In this document: positions 1 through 8,914 of the stretch, piece after piece
How the letters are laid out: each line of letters starts with the position of its first letter
Numbering within the stretch: position 1 is the first letter of the stretch
Virus record (IMG/VR): IMGVR_UViG_3300032117_000101
Location: 1 to 32,952 of that record
Reading direction: 5' to 3' (one strand)
Length of the DNA stretch: 32,952 nucleotides
DNA from: a virus
The notes under the pieces: generated by a model
Seen by the model: the letters and a program-made list of their open reading frames with translations, nothing else
What the model was told of the DNA's origin: nothing
Database searches by the model: none
Translations under genes and position numbers: made by a program

Positions 1-1036
1 TGCAACAACAAGTTTAGCTTTAGGCACTACAAACTATGTATTAACTGCTGGTGCTTCAGCCCCTCAATATGTAGCTCAAAGCACTTTATCAGTAGGATCA
101 GCGAGCACAGCAACAACATCAACAAATCTAGCTGGTGGCGTAGCTGGGGCAATTCCTTGGCAATCGGCTGCAAATACAACAAGTTTCACAGCAGCAGGAA
201 CAACAGGGCAAGTTTTAACTTCAGCAGGCACAGGAACTCCTACTTGGACTACTCCTACATCGTATGCGACTGTTACCGATGACACCACTACAAATGCAAC
301 TCGTTATCCTTTGTTCGCTAATCAAACAAGCGGAAATCTGTCAACAGAATATACAAGCTCTACAAAACTGCAATACAACCCTTCTACTGGCGTATTTACG
401 GCTACAGGGTTTAGCGGTTCAGGAGCAAGTTTAACTAGCCTTACTGCTGGTAATTTGTCAGGAACTATTCCTAGTGGTGTTTTAGGTAATTCTTCGCTTT
501 ATATTGGCACTACCGCAGTTCCGTTGAACTCGGCAAGCGGATCAATTACTTCTTTAGCGGTCAATATTAGCGGTTCAGCAAGCTCGGCTACAACTGCGAC
601 TACAGCGACAAACGCTACCAATATTGCTATTACAGACAATACAAGTTCTGCATCAACTTATTACCCTGTTTTATCGTTAAATTCTAGTGGCAACAACGCA
701 GCGACAACTAGCTCTACTAAACTCAGTTTTGTGCCAAATACAGGTGTTTTAAGTGCCACTAGCTTTACTGGTGCAGGTACAGGATTAACAGGAACTGCTT
801 CAAGTTTGTCTATTGGTGGAAATGCTGCAACTGCAACAACAGCAACTTCTGCAACTACAGCGACTAATGCCAATAACGTAGCTGTAGCCGATGCCAGCAC
901 AAACGCTAATTACTACCCTACTTTTGTAGCTGCTACAGGTAGCAATCAGGCTTTAAAAACAGCGTCATCTACGCTAAAATACAATCCATCAACAGGAGCT
1001 TTAAGCACAGGCTCTGTAATTTACATAGCACCATAA
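1..1036 (+). CDS. Tail fibre protein, C-terminal part (continues from the right end of the window)
   Basis: The frame is open from base 2 and stops at 1036. It is in phase with the unfinished gene starting at 32612, and the joined protein would be 458 residues. The sequence is rich in Ser, Thr, Gly and Ala. It carries three copies of a repeat with core Y-P-x-(F/L), then T-S-S-(T/x)-K-L and a (Y/F)-N-P-S/N-T-G turn, starting near 272, 629 and 884 and separated by Ala/Thr-rich linkers. Such beta-structured repeats are common in phage fibre shafts. The role in host recognition is inferred from composition and from the following fibre gene; no catalytic motif is visible. Confidence 0.75.
   Translation, partial: ATTSLALGTTNYVLTAGASAPQYVAQSTLSVGSASTATTSTNLAGGVAGAIPWQSAANTTSFTAAGTTGQVLTSAGTGTPTWTTPTSYATVTDDTTTNATRYPLFANQTSGNLSTEYTSSTKLQYNPSTGVFTATGFSGSGASLTSLTAGNLSGTIPSGVLGNSSLYIGTTAVPLNSASGSITSLAVNISGSASSATTATTATNATNIAITDNTSSASTYYPVLSLNSSGNNAATTSSTKLSFVPNTGVLSATSFTGAGTGLTGTASSLSIGGNAATATTATSATTATNANNVAVADASTNANYYPTFVAATGSNQALKTASSTLKYNPSTGALSTGSVIYIAP
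272..1036 (+). repeat. Three degenerate fibre-shaft protein repeats
   Basis: Repeat units begin with V-T-D-D-T (272), I-T-D-N-T (629) and V-A-D-A-S (884). Each continues through R/Y-Y-P and ends at an N-P-S-T-G or N-T-G turn followed by a short Thr/Ala-rich linker. Spacing is 357 and 255 bases, so the units are not strictly tandem. They are protein-level repeats; the DNA has diverged. Confidence 0.65.
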
Positions 1037-1045
1037 GGAAAAATC

Positions 1046-2323
1046 ATGGGTCAATTAGTCTTTCAAGCAACAGCAGGCGGTCAGGTAGCCCTAGTTGGCC
1101 CTAATCCCTCTACAAACTTTTCTTTAAATGTACCGGCTGTAAACGGCAATCTTGTAACCACAGGCGATACAGGCACAGTTACAAGCACTATGCTTGCGTC
1201 AAGCGTTTATACAACACCTGGCACTATCGGTTCAGGAACACCTAATTCTGGTGCTTTTACTTCGCTTTCTGCAAGCTCAACAGTATCAGGCACAGGATTT
1301 AGCACCTATTTAGCTTCTCCTCCTGCTATTGGTGGAACTACTGCTGCTGCTGGAACATTTACAACTTTAACTCTTGGTGGAAATACTAAAAACCAGCAAA
1401 TTGGTCAAGGTGATGCTTCTATGTTAAAGAACCGCATTATTAATGGTGCTTTTAAAATAGCGCAAAGAGCAACATCTAGTTCTGCTACTGGATATTGTTG
1501 TGTTGATAGATGGCAGTTTAATTCTTTAGGCACATCTTTAACTTGGTCACAACAATCTGCAACAGTAAATGGAATACCAGCTACCGTTCTTCAAATAGCT
1601 GGCGCATCGGGCAATACTGCTCAAAATATGCAACAAAAAATTGAATCATTTAATTCTTATGATTTAGTTGGTCAATCTGTAACATTAAGTTTTTGGGTTT
1701 ATCAAAATACTGGTTCAACGTATAGCCAACAAATAAGTTTGCAATATCCAACAGCAACAGATAATTACACGTCCACAACAACTATTGCAACAAATACAGT
1801 ATCTATACCAAATAATTCATGGACATACATCAACACAACTTTTAATTCTTTGCCATCTGGTGTTTCTAATGGATTATTGGTTCAATTTTTTGCAAATAGC
1901 CCAGCATTAACAAGCGGAATATTTCAATTTGCTTTTGTTCAATTAGAAGTAGGAAGCTATGCTACTGGATATGAATATCGTATGTATCAACAAGAATTAG
2001 CTTTGTGCCAAAGATATTATGAACAAATAAATCCAGGTCAAGCTACTGCTGGTGCAGCTTCAACTACTGTAGCTTTTTTAAATGGTTCTTTTCAAGTCCC
2101 AAAAAGAGCAGCACCAACAATGGCTGGTGGTTCAGGTATTCAAGTAAGAATTTACAATGGAGGAGGTGTTCAATACCAATATACAGGTGGCGGAGTTGTT
2201 GCTACAAACTTTTCAAATACGACTGGATATGAAGTTCAAGTGAGTGGATTTACTGGCATGACAGGTTCTTTTGGAATTTTGTATTCTGCTTCATCACCAT
2301 ATTCAGCTTCTGCGGAGTTATAA
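1046..2323 (+). CDS. Tail fibre / receptor-binding protein
   Basis: 425 residues, starting after a strong AAGGAAAAATC-ATG site 9 bases past the previous stop. Residues 1-50 resemble the beta-rich leader of phage fibre proteins (N-G-x-L-V-T-T-G-D-T-G-T-V). Residues 50-115 hold short T-P-x-S-G-A-F-T-S-L type repeats. From residue 126 the K-N-R-I-I-N-G-A-F and D-R-W motifs mark a globular domain widespread at the C-terminus of fibres in aquatic phages, closing with a motif like Y-Q-Q-E-L-A-L-C-Q-R-Y-Y near residue 310-330. Host-surface binding is inferred from the family. The gene is probably cotranscribed with the upstream fibre. Confidence 0.75.
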   Translation: MGQLVFQATAGGQVALVGPNPSTNFSLNVPAVNGNLVTTGDTGTVTSTMLASSVYTTPGTIGSGTPNSGAFTSLSASSTVSGTGFSTYLASPPAIGGTTAAAGTFTTLTLGGNTKNQQIGQGDASMLKNRIINGAFKIAQRATSSSATGYCCVDRWQFNSLGTSLTWSQQSATVNGIPATVLQIAGASGNTAQNMQQKIESFNSYDLVGQSVTLSFWVYQNTGSTYSQQISLQYPTATDNYTSTTTIATNTVSIPNNSWTYINTTFNSLPSGVSNGLLVQFFANSPALTSGIFQFAFVQLEVGSYATGYEYRMYQQELALCQRYYEQINPGQATAGAASTTVAFLNGSFQVPKRAAPTMAGGSGIQVRIYNGGGVQYQYTGGGVVATNFSNTTGYEVQVSGFTGMTGSFGILYSASSPYSASAEL

Positions 2324-2326
2324 AAA

Positions 2327-2491
2327 ATGTATAAATTAGTTAATTCATTGGTAGATGGAACACCTTTAAATTGCATTGAAAGAATTGCAGATAAAGCATT
2401 TATTCCTACTACAGACCCATCTAACACAGACTACCAAGCCTACCTTGCATGGGTTTCAGAAGGTAATACACCATTACCAGCGAACGAATAA
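2327..2491 (+). CDS. Small fibre-associated protein, possible tail-fibre assembly factor
   Basis: 54 residues, M-Y-K-L-V-N to P-A-N-E, starting 3 bases after the fibre stop and ending in a TAATG overlap with the next gene. The C-terminal part D-Y-Q-A-Y-L-A-W-V-S-E-G-N-T-P matches the pattern of short phage proteins encoded directly after tail fibres, often regarded as assembly chaperones or unknowns. The tight coupling on both sides supports it being real. The function is inferred from position and the motif only. Confidence 0.75.
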   Translation: MYKLVNSLVDGTPLNCIERIADKAFIPTTDPSNTDYQAYLAWVSEGNTPLPANE

Positions 2492-2796
2492 TGTTTACTT
2501 GGAAAATCTTAGAAATTTCTGCTAAAGATGGTGTTATAACCCATGCTCGTTATCATGTCACCGCTTCAAGCGAAGATAAATCAGTAGAAACTGAAGGTAA
2601 TTGGTATTTTGACTGCCCAACAGCTAAAATTCCTTTTGAACAAGTTACAGAAGAAATGGTATCTAACTGGATACAAACAGAAGCCGTAAAAAATGGCAAA
2701 TGTCACATTACTGCTCGCCTTGAAGAACAATTAGAAACATTAGAAAACAAAGTTATCCCACCTTGGCAGCCTCAAATATTCAAAGTAGGAATGTAA
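2491..2796 (+). CDS. Conserved phage hypothetical protein
   Basis: 101 residues, M-F-T-W-K-I to F-K-V-G-M. It looks like a compact alpha/beta protein, with W-x-I-L-E at the start and a P-W-Q-P-Q-I-F end. Proteins of this appearance are common beside tail-fibre genes in podoviruses, but I know no function for them. It is translationally coupled upstream (TAATG) and ends 1 base before the gp4-like gene. No signal peptide, membrane segment or catalytic motif is visible. Confidence 0.75.
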   Translation: MFTWKILEISAKDGVITHARYHVTASSEDKSVETEGNWYFDCPTAKIPFEQVTEEMVSNWIQTEAVKNGKCHITARLEEQLETLENKVIPPWQPQIFKVGM

Positions 2797-2797
2797 A

Positions 2798-3769
2798 ATG
2801 ACCGCACCGATTGACATTATTTCAAGAGCATTAAAAGATATTGGCGCATTAGAAGCGGGTGAAACTCCTACTCCTGAAGCTGCTCAAGATGCATTTGATA
2901 TGCTTAATGACCTAGTAGACCAATGGTCAAATGAAGAAATGATGGTGTTTTACAAGAATGAGATTGTTTTTCCTATTGTTCCAGGGCAGACACAATACAC
3001 GATTGGCCCAAGCGGGCAAATTGGCGCAAGCGTAACAGGCTTTATTCAAGGTAATGTATTAACAATTACTGGCATTAATTCAGGCGCAGTAAACGTAGGC
3101 CAAACTATTACTGGTACAGGCGTAACAGCAGGGACTAAAATTGTAGGAATGTTGACTGGCGCAGGAAACAACGTAAACGAAGCTGGTACATACACTGTAA
3201 ATATTTATCAAAACGTATCATCTACAACTTTAAATTTGTACTATCAAAGACCGCTTTCTATTAATTCTGCATTTGTTCGCATCAATACAAATTCAAATGG
3301 CGTACCGATTGTCAATGGTGGTTTAGATTACCCAATCGCTGTTTTAGCCGTAGAAGAATACGAAATGATTGGTTTAAAGACTTTAAATGGCCCTTGGCCT
3401 AAAGCTCTTTACTATCAGCCGTCAGAAGCATTAGGTAACATCTATGTATGGCCTAATCCTTCACAGGGCGAAATGCACATATTTACAGACAATTTGTTTC
3501 AAGGCTACACAACTTTGCAAGATCCTATTGTTCTTCCGCAAGGTTACACAATGGCTCTTAGATGGTGTCTAGCAGAGCGTTTAATGCCTATGTATGGGAA
3601 AGCATCTCCTACACAAATAGCAATGATTACAGGCTTTGCAGCGCAAGCTAAAGCAACTGTAAAACGAATTAATATGAAACCTGTTCAATCTGCTCGATTT
3701 GCTGATGCAATGTTGGCTTCTCGCCAAAAAGATGCGGGCTGGATTCTTAGTGGTGGTTTCTTTAGATAA
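2798..3769 (+). CDS. P22 gp4-like head-completion / tail accessory protein with an inserted beta module
   Basis: 323 residues. The N-terminus ([13 protein letters not shown] near 6-18, N-D-L-V-D-Q-W near 37-43, P-G-Q-T-Q-Y near 62-67) is typical of the P22 gp4 family, which binds under the portal and seals packaged DNA. About 75 residues (77-150) look inserted between the Y-T-I-G-P segment and [11 protein letters not shown], which normally follow each other closely. The insert is a Gly/Thr/Val-rich beta module also found in the next gene. Start has an AGGA site. Operon position next to gp10-like supports the call. Confidence 0.85.
   Translation: MTAPIDIISRALKDIGALEAGETPTPEAAQDAFDMLNDLVDQWSNEEMMVFYKNEIVFPIVPGQTQYTIGPSGQIGASVTGFIQGNVLTITGINSGAVNVGQTITGTGVTAGTKIVGMLTGAGNNVNEAGTYTVNIYQNVSSTTLNLYYQRPLSINSAFVRINTNSNGVPIVNGGLDYPIAVLAVEEYEMIGLKTLNGPWPKALYYQPSEALGNIYVWPNPSQGEMHIFTDNLFQGYTTLQDPIVLPQGYTMALRWCLAERLMPMYGKASPTQIAMITGFAAQAKATVKRINMKPVQSARFADAMLASRQKDAGWILSGGFFR
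3026..3247 (+). repeat. Inserted Gly/Thr-rich beta module in the gp4-like protein
   Basis: Encodes residues 77-150 of the gp4-like protein: G-N-V-L-T-I-T-G, then [10 protein letters not shown], then a G-T-Y-T-V-N strand and V-S-S-T-T-L. The same pattern occurs twice within the downstream gp10-like protein. Boundaries are estimated from where the family-typical flanking segments resume. Confidence 0.6.
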
Positions 3770-3778
3770 GGTTAAAAA

Positions 3779-6004
3779 ATGGCTGATTTTGGCTTTGTTG
3801 GAGCGTCATACGAAGCACCTTCTATTTATCAGGATGCACAAGAGTGCATTAACTGGAGGCCTGAAGTCGACATTACTAAACCGCAAGGATCTAGAGGTGT
3901 AGTAGCACTTTATCCTACCCCTGGCCTTACTTCTCAAGTTGTATTGTCTGCACAACAACAAGTGCGTGGAATGAGAACAGTAAGCGGTGGCAATTATATG
4001 GTTGCCGTTTGCGGTAATTATGTATATGTGTTGAATTCAACAATGACTCCTACAATCATTGGTCAATTAAACACATCAAGCGGTCAAGTTGGAATTACAG
4101 ACAATGGTGTAAACGTTTATATCGTAGATGGTCAATATCGCTATACATGGTTTATATCTAACCCTAATTTTGCTGTATTCCAAGGAACAATTTCAGGCAC
4201 AACATTAACTGTTACTAGGGTAATTAGCGGAACAATCGCTGCAAATCAAGCCTTATTTGGCATTAACATTCCACAAGAAACTGTCATTGTTTCAGGTTCA
4301 GGAAGCACATGGACATTAAATAACACAGCTTCTATTTCTACTGCTGAAGTAATGAACTCTGCTAATGTAGCAGCAACTATTACAGCATCAATGTCTGGAA
4401 CAACTTTAACTGTTAGCGCAATCGGCACAGGTCAAGTTTTGTATCCAGGGCAAACTATTACAGGCTCAACTGTAACTGCTAACACTATTATTACTGCTTT
4501 AGGTAGCGGAACAGTATTAAGCGATTCTATTGCTACAGCAGGAACAGGATACGCTGTAAACGACACAGTTACTGTTTTGGGCGGTGTTTATGGCAATAGC
4601 CCAGCAACTTACACTGTAAGCTCAATAGGAAGCGGCGGAACAGTAACAGGATTAACTGCTACTTACGCAGGAGCATATACATCCAATCCCACTAATCCAG
4701 CTTCTACATCTACAAATGGCGCAGGAACAGGATTAACCCTTAATTTAACATTTGGAACTGGCACAGGCGGTACAGGTAATTATGTAATTAATAATTCGCA
4801 ATCTGTAAGCTCTAAAACAATGTATGCTCTAAATTGGAGCGTAATGCCTACGTCAGATGGCGCATTTAATGGCGCAAATGTGGTAGATATTGTTGATAAC
4901 TACTTTGTATATAACAATCCAAATACCCAGCAATGGGCTGCTTCTAACATTCTTAGCCCAATTACTTATGGCTTGAGTTATGCAAGTAAATTTACTGGCC
5001 CTGACAATCTTGTTTCAATTATTTGCGATCATGGACAAGTTTATTTATTAGGCGAAACTACATCAGAAGTTTGGTATGATGCAGGAACTTTCCCATTTGC
5101 TTTTCAAAGAATTCCAGGAAGTTCAAGCCAGCACGGAATTGTGGCCCCATTTTCTTTAGCAAGACTTGGCAATTCTTTTGCTTATTTGTCAAAAAACAAT
5201 CGTGGGCAAGCTGAAATTGTGCAAATGAATGGATATTTGCCACAAAGAATATCCACCCATGCAGTAGAAAATACGCTTGTTAACCAATATGTAAATGATG
5301 CTGTTGCATATACATATCAGCTTGAAGGGCATGAGGTATTTGTTATTTCATTCCCAACCTTGGATTTAACTTGGGCTTATGATGCAACTACAGGTTTATG
5401 GCATAAATGGTTATATACAGACAATGTAAATCAATATCATCGTCATCGTTCTAATTGTTCTGCCGTATTTCAAGGTTTAGTTATGGTTGGAGACTGGCAA
5501 AATGGTCAAATTTACAGCCTTGATCCATCAAATTACACAGATAATGGTCAAAATATACGCAGATTGCGTAGAGCACCTCATTTAGTGACTGATTTGCAAC
5601 GTCAATATTTTGATGAATTACAAATTCAGTTTCAGCCAGGAGTCGGAACAACTGGGCTTTCAGGCACTGAAGGTTCTTTTGTTGGAAACCCTTTAACTAT
5701 TGGTGCATTGCAAAACTATTTAATTGGCCCATTTCAAGAAGTTATTATTGGCTTAAGCGATTCTGTTAGCCCTTTAACATCTACAACTAACCCGCAAGCA
5801 ATGTTACGTTGGTCAAATGATGGTGGCTCAACTTGGTCAAATGAATATTGGCAAAAAATAGGTCAACAAGGAAAATATAGAAATCGTGCCATTTGGCGTA
5901 GATTAGGAACAGCCAGAGATAGAGTTTTTGAAGTAGTAGTTACAGACCCCGTAAAAGCAGTTATAGTATCTGCTAACTTAAAAGCATCTGAAGGGGAAAA
6001 TTAA
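3779..6004 (+). CDS. P22 gp10-like packaged-DNA stabilisation protein, enlarged by nested beta modules
   Basis: 741 residues, far longer than P22 gp10 (about 470). The start, F-V-G-A-S-Y then Q-E-C-I-N-W-R-P-E and L-Y-P-T-P-G-L, is characteristic of the family that forms the hub between gp4 and the tail tip. Residues about 135-348 are extra: two S-G-T-T-L-T-V modules, the second interrupted by another beta module (246-326). After this the normal core resumes with V-D-N-Y-F-V-Y-N-N. An AAGG site precedes the start, and the stop overlaps the next ATG. The virion role is inferred from family and position. Confidence 0.85.
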   Translation: MADFGFVGASYEAPSIYQDAQECINWRPEVDITKPQGSRGVVALYPTPGLTSQVVLSAQQQVRGMRTVSGGNYMVAVCGNYVYVLNSTMTPTIIGQLNTSSGQVGITDNGVNVYIVDGQYRYTWFISNPNFAVFQGTISGTTLTVTRVISGTIAANQALFGINIPQETVIVSGSGSTWTLNNTASISTAEVMNSANVAATITASMSGTTLTVSAIGTGQVLYPGQTITGSTVTANTIITALGSGTVLSDSIATAGTGYAVNDTVTVLGGVYGNSPATYTVSSIGSGGTVTGLTATYAGAYTSNPTNPASTSTNGAGTGLTLNLTFGTGTGGTGNYVINNSQSVSSKTMYALNWSVMPTSDGAFNGANVVDIVDNYFVYNNPNTQQWAASNILSPITYGLSYASKFTGPDNLVSIICDHGQVYLLGETTSEVWYDAGTFPFAFQRIPGSSSQHGIVAPFSLARLGNSFAYLSKNNRGQAEIVQMNGYLPQRISTHAVENTLVNQYVNDAVAYTYQLEGHEVFVISFPTLDLTWAYDATTGLWHKWLYTDNVNQYHRHRSNCSAVFQGLVMVGDWQNGQIYSLDPSNYTDNGQNIRRLRRAPHLVTDLQRQYFDELQIQFQPGVGTTGLSGTEGSFVGNPLTIGALQNYLIGPFQEVIIGLSDSVSPLTSTTNPQAMLRWSNDGGSTWSNEYWQKIGQQGKYRNRAIWRRLGTARDRVFEVVVTDPVKAVIVSANLKASEGEN
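4181..4822 (+). repeat. Two beta modules inserted in the gp10-like protein
   Basis: Residues about 135-348. The first module runs from G-T-I-S-G-T-T-L-T-V to an N-N-T-A-S-I-S end. The second begins A-S-M-S-G-T-T-L-T-V and P-G-Q-T-I-T-G-S and ends with G-N-Y-V-I-N-N-S-Q-S-V-S-S. The pattern matches the insert in the gp4-like protein encoded just upstream. Confidence 0.6.
4514..4756 (+). repeat. Second-type beta module nested inside the second insertion
   Basis: Residues about 246-326 (G-T-G-Y-A-V-N-D-T-V-T-V through T-G-L-T-L-N-L-T-F-G). It separates the I-T-A-L-G-S-G-T half of the surrounding module from its G-T-G-G-T-G-N-Y-V-I half, which in the simpler module lie close together. Boundaries are approximate. 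Confidence 0.5.
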
Positions 6005-6243
6005 TGGCTACAAATCAGCTTTGGGGTTCAAGTCAGGGGAATCCATACCCTGTTACACCTTTATTAGATCAAAATACTCAAATGCCTACAAGAGCATGGC
6101 AACAGTGGTTTCTTAATTTATTAAACTTTAGCTCTGCGACTAATGCTACAAAAGGAACTGGAACTTTGCCTAGCAATCCTGTAGGTTTTATTAATGTCAC
6201 AGTTAACGGAAAACCTTTTAAAGTGCCTTATTACAATCTATGA
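6004..6243 (+). CDS. Small virion-operon protein of unknown function
   Basis: 79 residues, overlapping the gp10-like stop by one base (TAATG) and the next gene by four (ATGA). It has M-P-T-R-A-W-Q-Q-W-F-L-N-L in the middle and ends V-N-G-K-P-F-K-V-P-Y-Y. Short proteins with a R-x-W-x-x-W/F-L-x-L core and a final short beta hairpin are common beside gp10-like genes in podoviruses. I do not recognise a function. Coupling in the operon suggests a head-tail or tail role. Confidence 0.75.
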   Translation: MATNQLWGSSQGNPYPVTPLLDQNTQMPTRAWQQWFLNLLNFSSATNATKGTGTLPSNPVGFINVTVNGKPFKVPYYNL

Positions 6244-6686
6244 TTGAATATAAAGATGATGATTGGCTGGCTAATTTAGATGATCTTAAAGAAATTATTA
6301 AAGATCACTATGAAGAATTGTCTGTAAGCAAGCAGTTTCCGCTTGATCCTGCATGGGATTCTTATGAACAACTGCTTAAAAATGGCGGTCTAAAATTTAT
6401 TACTTGCAAAGATGACGGCAAATTAATTGGCTACATTATTTATTTTATAGCCCCTCATCTTCACTATAAGACTTGTTTGACTGCTTTTGAGGATATTTAT
6501 TATCTTAAAAAAGAATACAGAAAAGGCAGAACTGGCATCAGAATGTTTCAGTTTGCCGACAAATTATTGAAAAATCAGGGTATTCACAGGGTTATTTACA
6601 ATACTAAAGTCCATTCAGATAATTCAAGTCTTTTTGAATATTTGGGCTACAAATTTGTAGATAAAGTCTTTACGAAACTGTTGTAA
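6240..6686 (+). CDS. GNAT-family N-acetyltransferase
   Basis: 148 residues. The acyl-CoA loop is visible as Y-R-K-G-R-T-G (Q/R-x-x-G-x-G/A type), followed by a helix (I-R-M-F-Q-F-A-D-K-L-L) and a C-terminal Y-L-G-Y-K strand typical of GNAT enzymes. It would transfer an acetyl group from acetyl-CoA to an unknown amine. Translation is coupled to the upstream gene by ATGA. GNAT genes are seen among podoviral structural genes, so it may act during morphogenesis or on a host target; neither can be decided from the sequence. Confidence 0.8.
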   Translation: MIEYKDDDWLANLDDLKEIIKDHYEELSVSKQFPLDPAWDSYEQLLKNGGLKFITCKDDGKLIGYIIYFIAPHLHYKTCLTAFEDIYYLKKEYRKGRTGIRMFQFADKLLKNQGIHRVIYNTKVHSDNSSLFEYLGYKFVDKVFTKLL

Positions 6687-6709
6687 AAATGCGACAATTA
6701 GCATATTAG
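6679..6709 (+). promoter_or_regulatory. Degenerate TGTTGTA element with promoter-like spacing
   Basis: TGTTGTAAAAATGCGACA (6679-6696) overlaps the GNAT stop codon. TTGTAA (6681) and TATTAG (6704) are 17 bases apart. The right half of the palindrome is degenerate, and a start near 6716 would sit inside the ribosome binding site of the next gene. This is the weakest member of the element family. Confidence 0.35.
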
Positions 6710-6721
6710 ATTGGAGAAATT

Positions 6722-7717
6722 ATGGGCGTTGGTGCAGCGATAGGCGGAGTAGCAAGTTTAGGTTCGGCCTTAATTGGCGGAAACGCTGCTCAAAGCGCAG
6801 CTAATACAGAAGCAAATGCTGGAACTGCTGCTCAAAATCAGCTTTTGGGTATTGGTCAACAAGTATCTAGCCTTTACCAGCCGTATGAAAATTTAGGAAC
6901 AACCGCATTAAGCAGTTTGACTAATGCGTATCCTAGTTTGACTACTGCACAACAAACATATCAAAATCCAAGCAATTTACCAGGTACTTATACTGCCCCT
7001 AGTAATTTGCCCAACACTTATGGCGGTTTGTCATCACAATATAGTCCATATCAAACATTTACAAATGCTGATTTAAACAGTCAATTAGCTCCTAATTATG
7101 CCTTTCAATTAGGTCAAGGGCAATCAGCTACAAATGCAGCAAATAACGCTACAGGCGGTTTAGTAGGCGGTAATGCTCAACAAGCATTGCAAAACTATAC
7201 GCAAAACTATGCAAGTAATGCGTATCAAAATGCATTGTCGAATTACCAATCACAAGCATTACAAGGATTTAACCAATACACAGGCCAAAATACATTAAAT
7301 GCTGCCCAGCAAGCGCAACAATATAACCAAGGCGCACAGAATGTTGCATTGGGAGCGTCAACTCAGCAACAGCAATATAATCAGTTATTGGCAAATATTC
7401 AACAAGCTCAAGCTGGTCAATCACAAGGGTTTAATCAAGGTCTTGCTCAAAATACAAATATTTACAATATTCTTGCTGGTTTAACTGGTCAAGGTCAAAA
7501 TGCTGCAAGTAATGCTGCAAATGCACAGTTAGGCATTGGCACAAATATTTCAAACATTACTCAAGGTATTGCAAATGCTCAGGCTGCTGGAACTACAGGT
7601 GTAGCAAATGCATTGTCTAGTGGTGTTCAAGGTGCAACTAATAGTTATTTATTATCTAGCTTATTGCAAAATCAAAATCCAAATTCTTATAATGCCACTA
7701 ATGGCGTTATTCCTTAA
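6722..7717 (+). CDS. DNA ejection (internal virion) protein, gp7/gp14-like
   Basis: 331 residues, very rich in Ala, Gln, Asn and Gly. It begins with a Gly/Ala-rich hydrophobic stretch (G-V-G-A-A-I-G-G-V-A-S-L-G-S-A-L, residues 2-18), followed by long Q/N-rich helices, with Q-P-Y near residue 53. Composition, position before a second Q-rich protein and a lytic transglycosylase, and size match the three-protein ejection set of P22- and T7-type podoviruses, which enters the host envelope with DNA. A GGAG site precedes the ATG. Sequence motifs alone would not prove this; order is the main evidence. Confidence 0.7.
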   Translation: MGVGAAIGGVASLGSALIGGNAAQSAANTEANAGTAAQNQLLGIGQQVSSLYQPYENLGTTALSSLTNAYPSLTTAQQTYQNPSNLPGTYTAPSNLPNTYGGLSSQYSPYQTFTNADLNSQLAPNYAFQLGQGQSATNAANNATGGLVGGNAQQALQNYTQNYASNAYQNALSNYQSQALQGFNQYTGQNTLNAAQQAQQYNQGAQNVALGASTQQQQYNQLLANIQQAQAGQSQGFNQGLAQNTNIYNILAGLTGQGQNAASNAANAQLGIGTNISNITQGIANAQAAGTTGVANALSSGVQGATNSYLLSSLLQNQNPNSYNATNGVIP

Positions 7718-7726
7718 GGAAATATT

Positions 7727-8914
7727 ATGGCGGGATTAGATCCAAGCGTAATCGGAAATGTACAACAACCCCAACAAATGTCTTTGAGGGATATGGTTAA
7801 TTTGGCTCGTGGAACACAAGCATATCAACAAGCTCAACAAGTCAATCCTTTACAAGTTCAGCAACAACAATCTGCTACACAATCAGCGCAAACGGCTGCT
7901 CAAGCTGCACAACTTCAATTAGCTAATCAGCAAAATCAAATTGCTGGAGGAGCTATTACAGGTCTTGAAAATTCTCCAAGTTACAAAAAAAATGATGCAA
8001 AAGGAATTAAAAAAGAACTTGAAGCTACTGAAAAATGGTTAAAAACTGTTAATCCAGAACTTTTAAAAGAAGGCGGAGTTGTAGATCAAGCGCATAAATT
8101 AATTGATGCTGAAGATATAGATGGTTATAAAAATCATCTTGCAACATTAAGAAATGCTCTTGCAACCAATGAATCAAAATATTCTGCTGCATTGCCTTCT
8201 TTTGGCACTAATGCTCTTGGTCAGCAATTTATGGCTAATCGTGCTGCGGGCACAATTTCCGCCCCTCAACAACAAGGTCAAGGCAATATTACTCCTACTT
8301 CTGCTGGAGTTGAAAATTTCTCTGGTTATCAAAAAGATTTGCAAGCTAGAGTAAATGGCGCAACACAAAATGAAATGCGCTTAAATGAAGCAGAAGATTT
8401 AATGAAAAAAGTTAAAACTGGTGCTGGAACAAGAGCGTTTACTGATGTTGCTCAAAAATTACAAGCTATTGGCGCACCTCAATTATTAGTTGATAAAGCT
8501 GCTGGTGGCGACTTATCCGCAGTTCAATCATTGAATAAATTTATTGCTCAAACTGTCATACAGGCAGCTACTCAAAACCCTGGAACAGCAGAATCAATTA
8601 ATAGATATATTAGGGATAACCCCGATGTAACTACTGATCCAAGAGCTTTGGATAGATTCTTTGAATTTACCCATAAACAAAATTTAGTGCCTATTGAAGA
8701 ACAAAGATTTTTGCTTGATAAAGTTAAATCAGGTCAACTTAATCCAGACACTCATGTAGCAGAAGCTCAACAACATATTCTTGATAAATTTGCTCAAAAA
8801 CAAAATACTGTAACAAGCAAAGAAAGCCCTGCTGAAAAGAAAATTGTTAAAACTGGAACATTGAATGGCAAAAAAGTTGTTCAATATGAAGATGGCTCTA
8901 TTGGGTACAAATAA
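7727..8914 (+). CDS. DNA ejection protein, gp20-like
   Basis: 395 residues. The N-terminus (L-R-D-M-V-N-L-A-R-G-T-Q-A-Y-Q-Q-A) and a Gln/Ala-rich helical region (30-75) are followed by a more charged helical body and a short C-terminal K-V-V-Q-Y-E-D-G-S-I-G-Y. This pattern is typical of podoviral ejection proteins lying between a gp7-like protein and the injected transglycosylase. AAGGAAATATT-ATG supports the start, and the stop overlaps the next ATG (TAATG). Confidence 0.7.
   Translation: MAGLDPSVIGNVQQPQQMSLRDMVNLARGTQAYQQAQQVNPLQVQQQQSATQSAQTAAQAAQLQLANQQNQIAGGAITGLENSPSYKKNDAKGIKKELEATEKWLKTVNPELLKEGGVVDQAHKLIDAEDIDGYKNHLATLRNALATNESKYSAALPSFGTNALGQQFMANRAAGTISAPQQQGQGNITPTSAGVENFSGYQKDLQARVNGATQNEMRLNEAEDLMKKVKTGAGTRAFTDVAQKLQAIGAPQLLVDKAAGGDLSAVQSLNKFIAQTVIQAATQNPGTAESINRYIRDNPDVTTDPRALDRFFEFTHKQNLVPIEEQRFLLDKVKSGQLNPDTHVAEAQQHILDKFAQKQNTVTSKESPAEKKIVKTGTLNGKKVVQYEDGSIGYK

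Noticed and set aside
272-1036. CRISPR-like repeat array
   Set aside because: Repeats are degenerate at DNA level, irregularly spaced and lie in frame in a tail-fibre protein.
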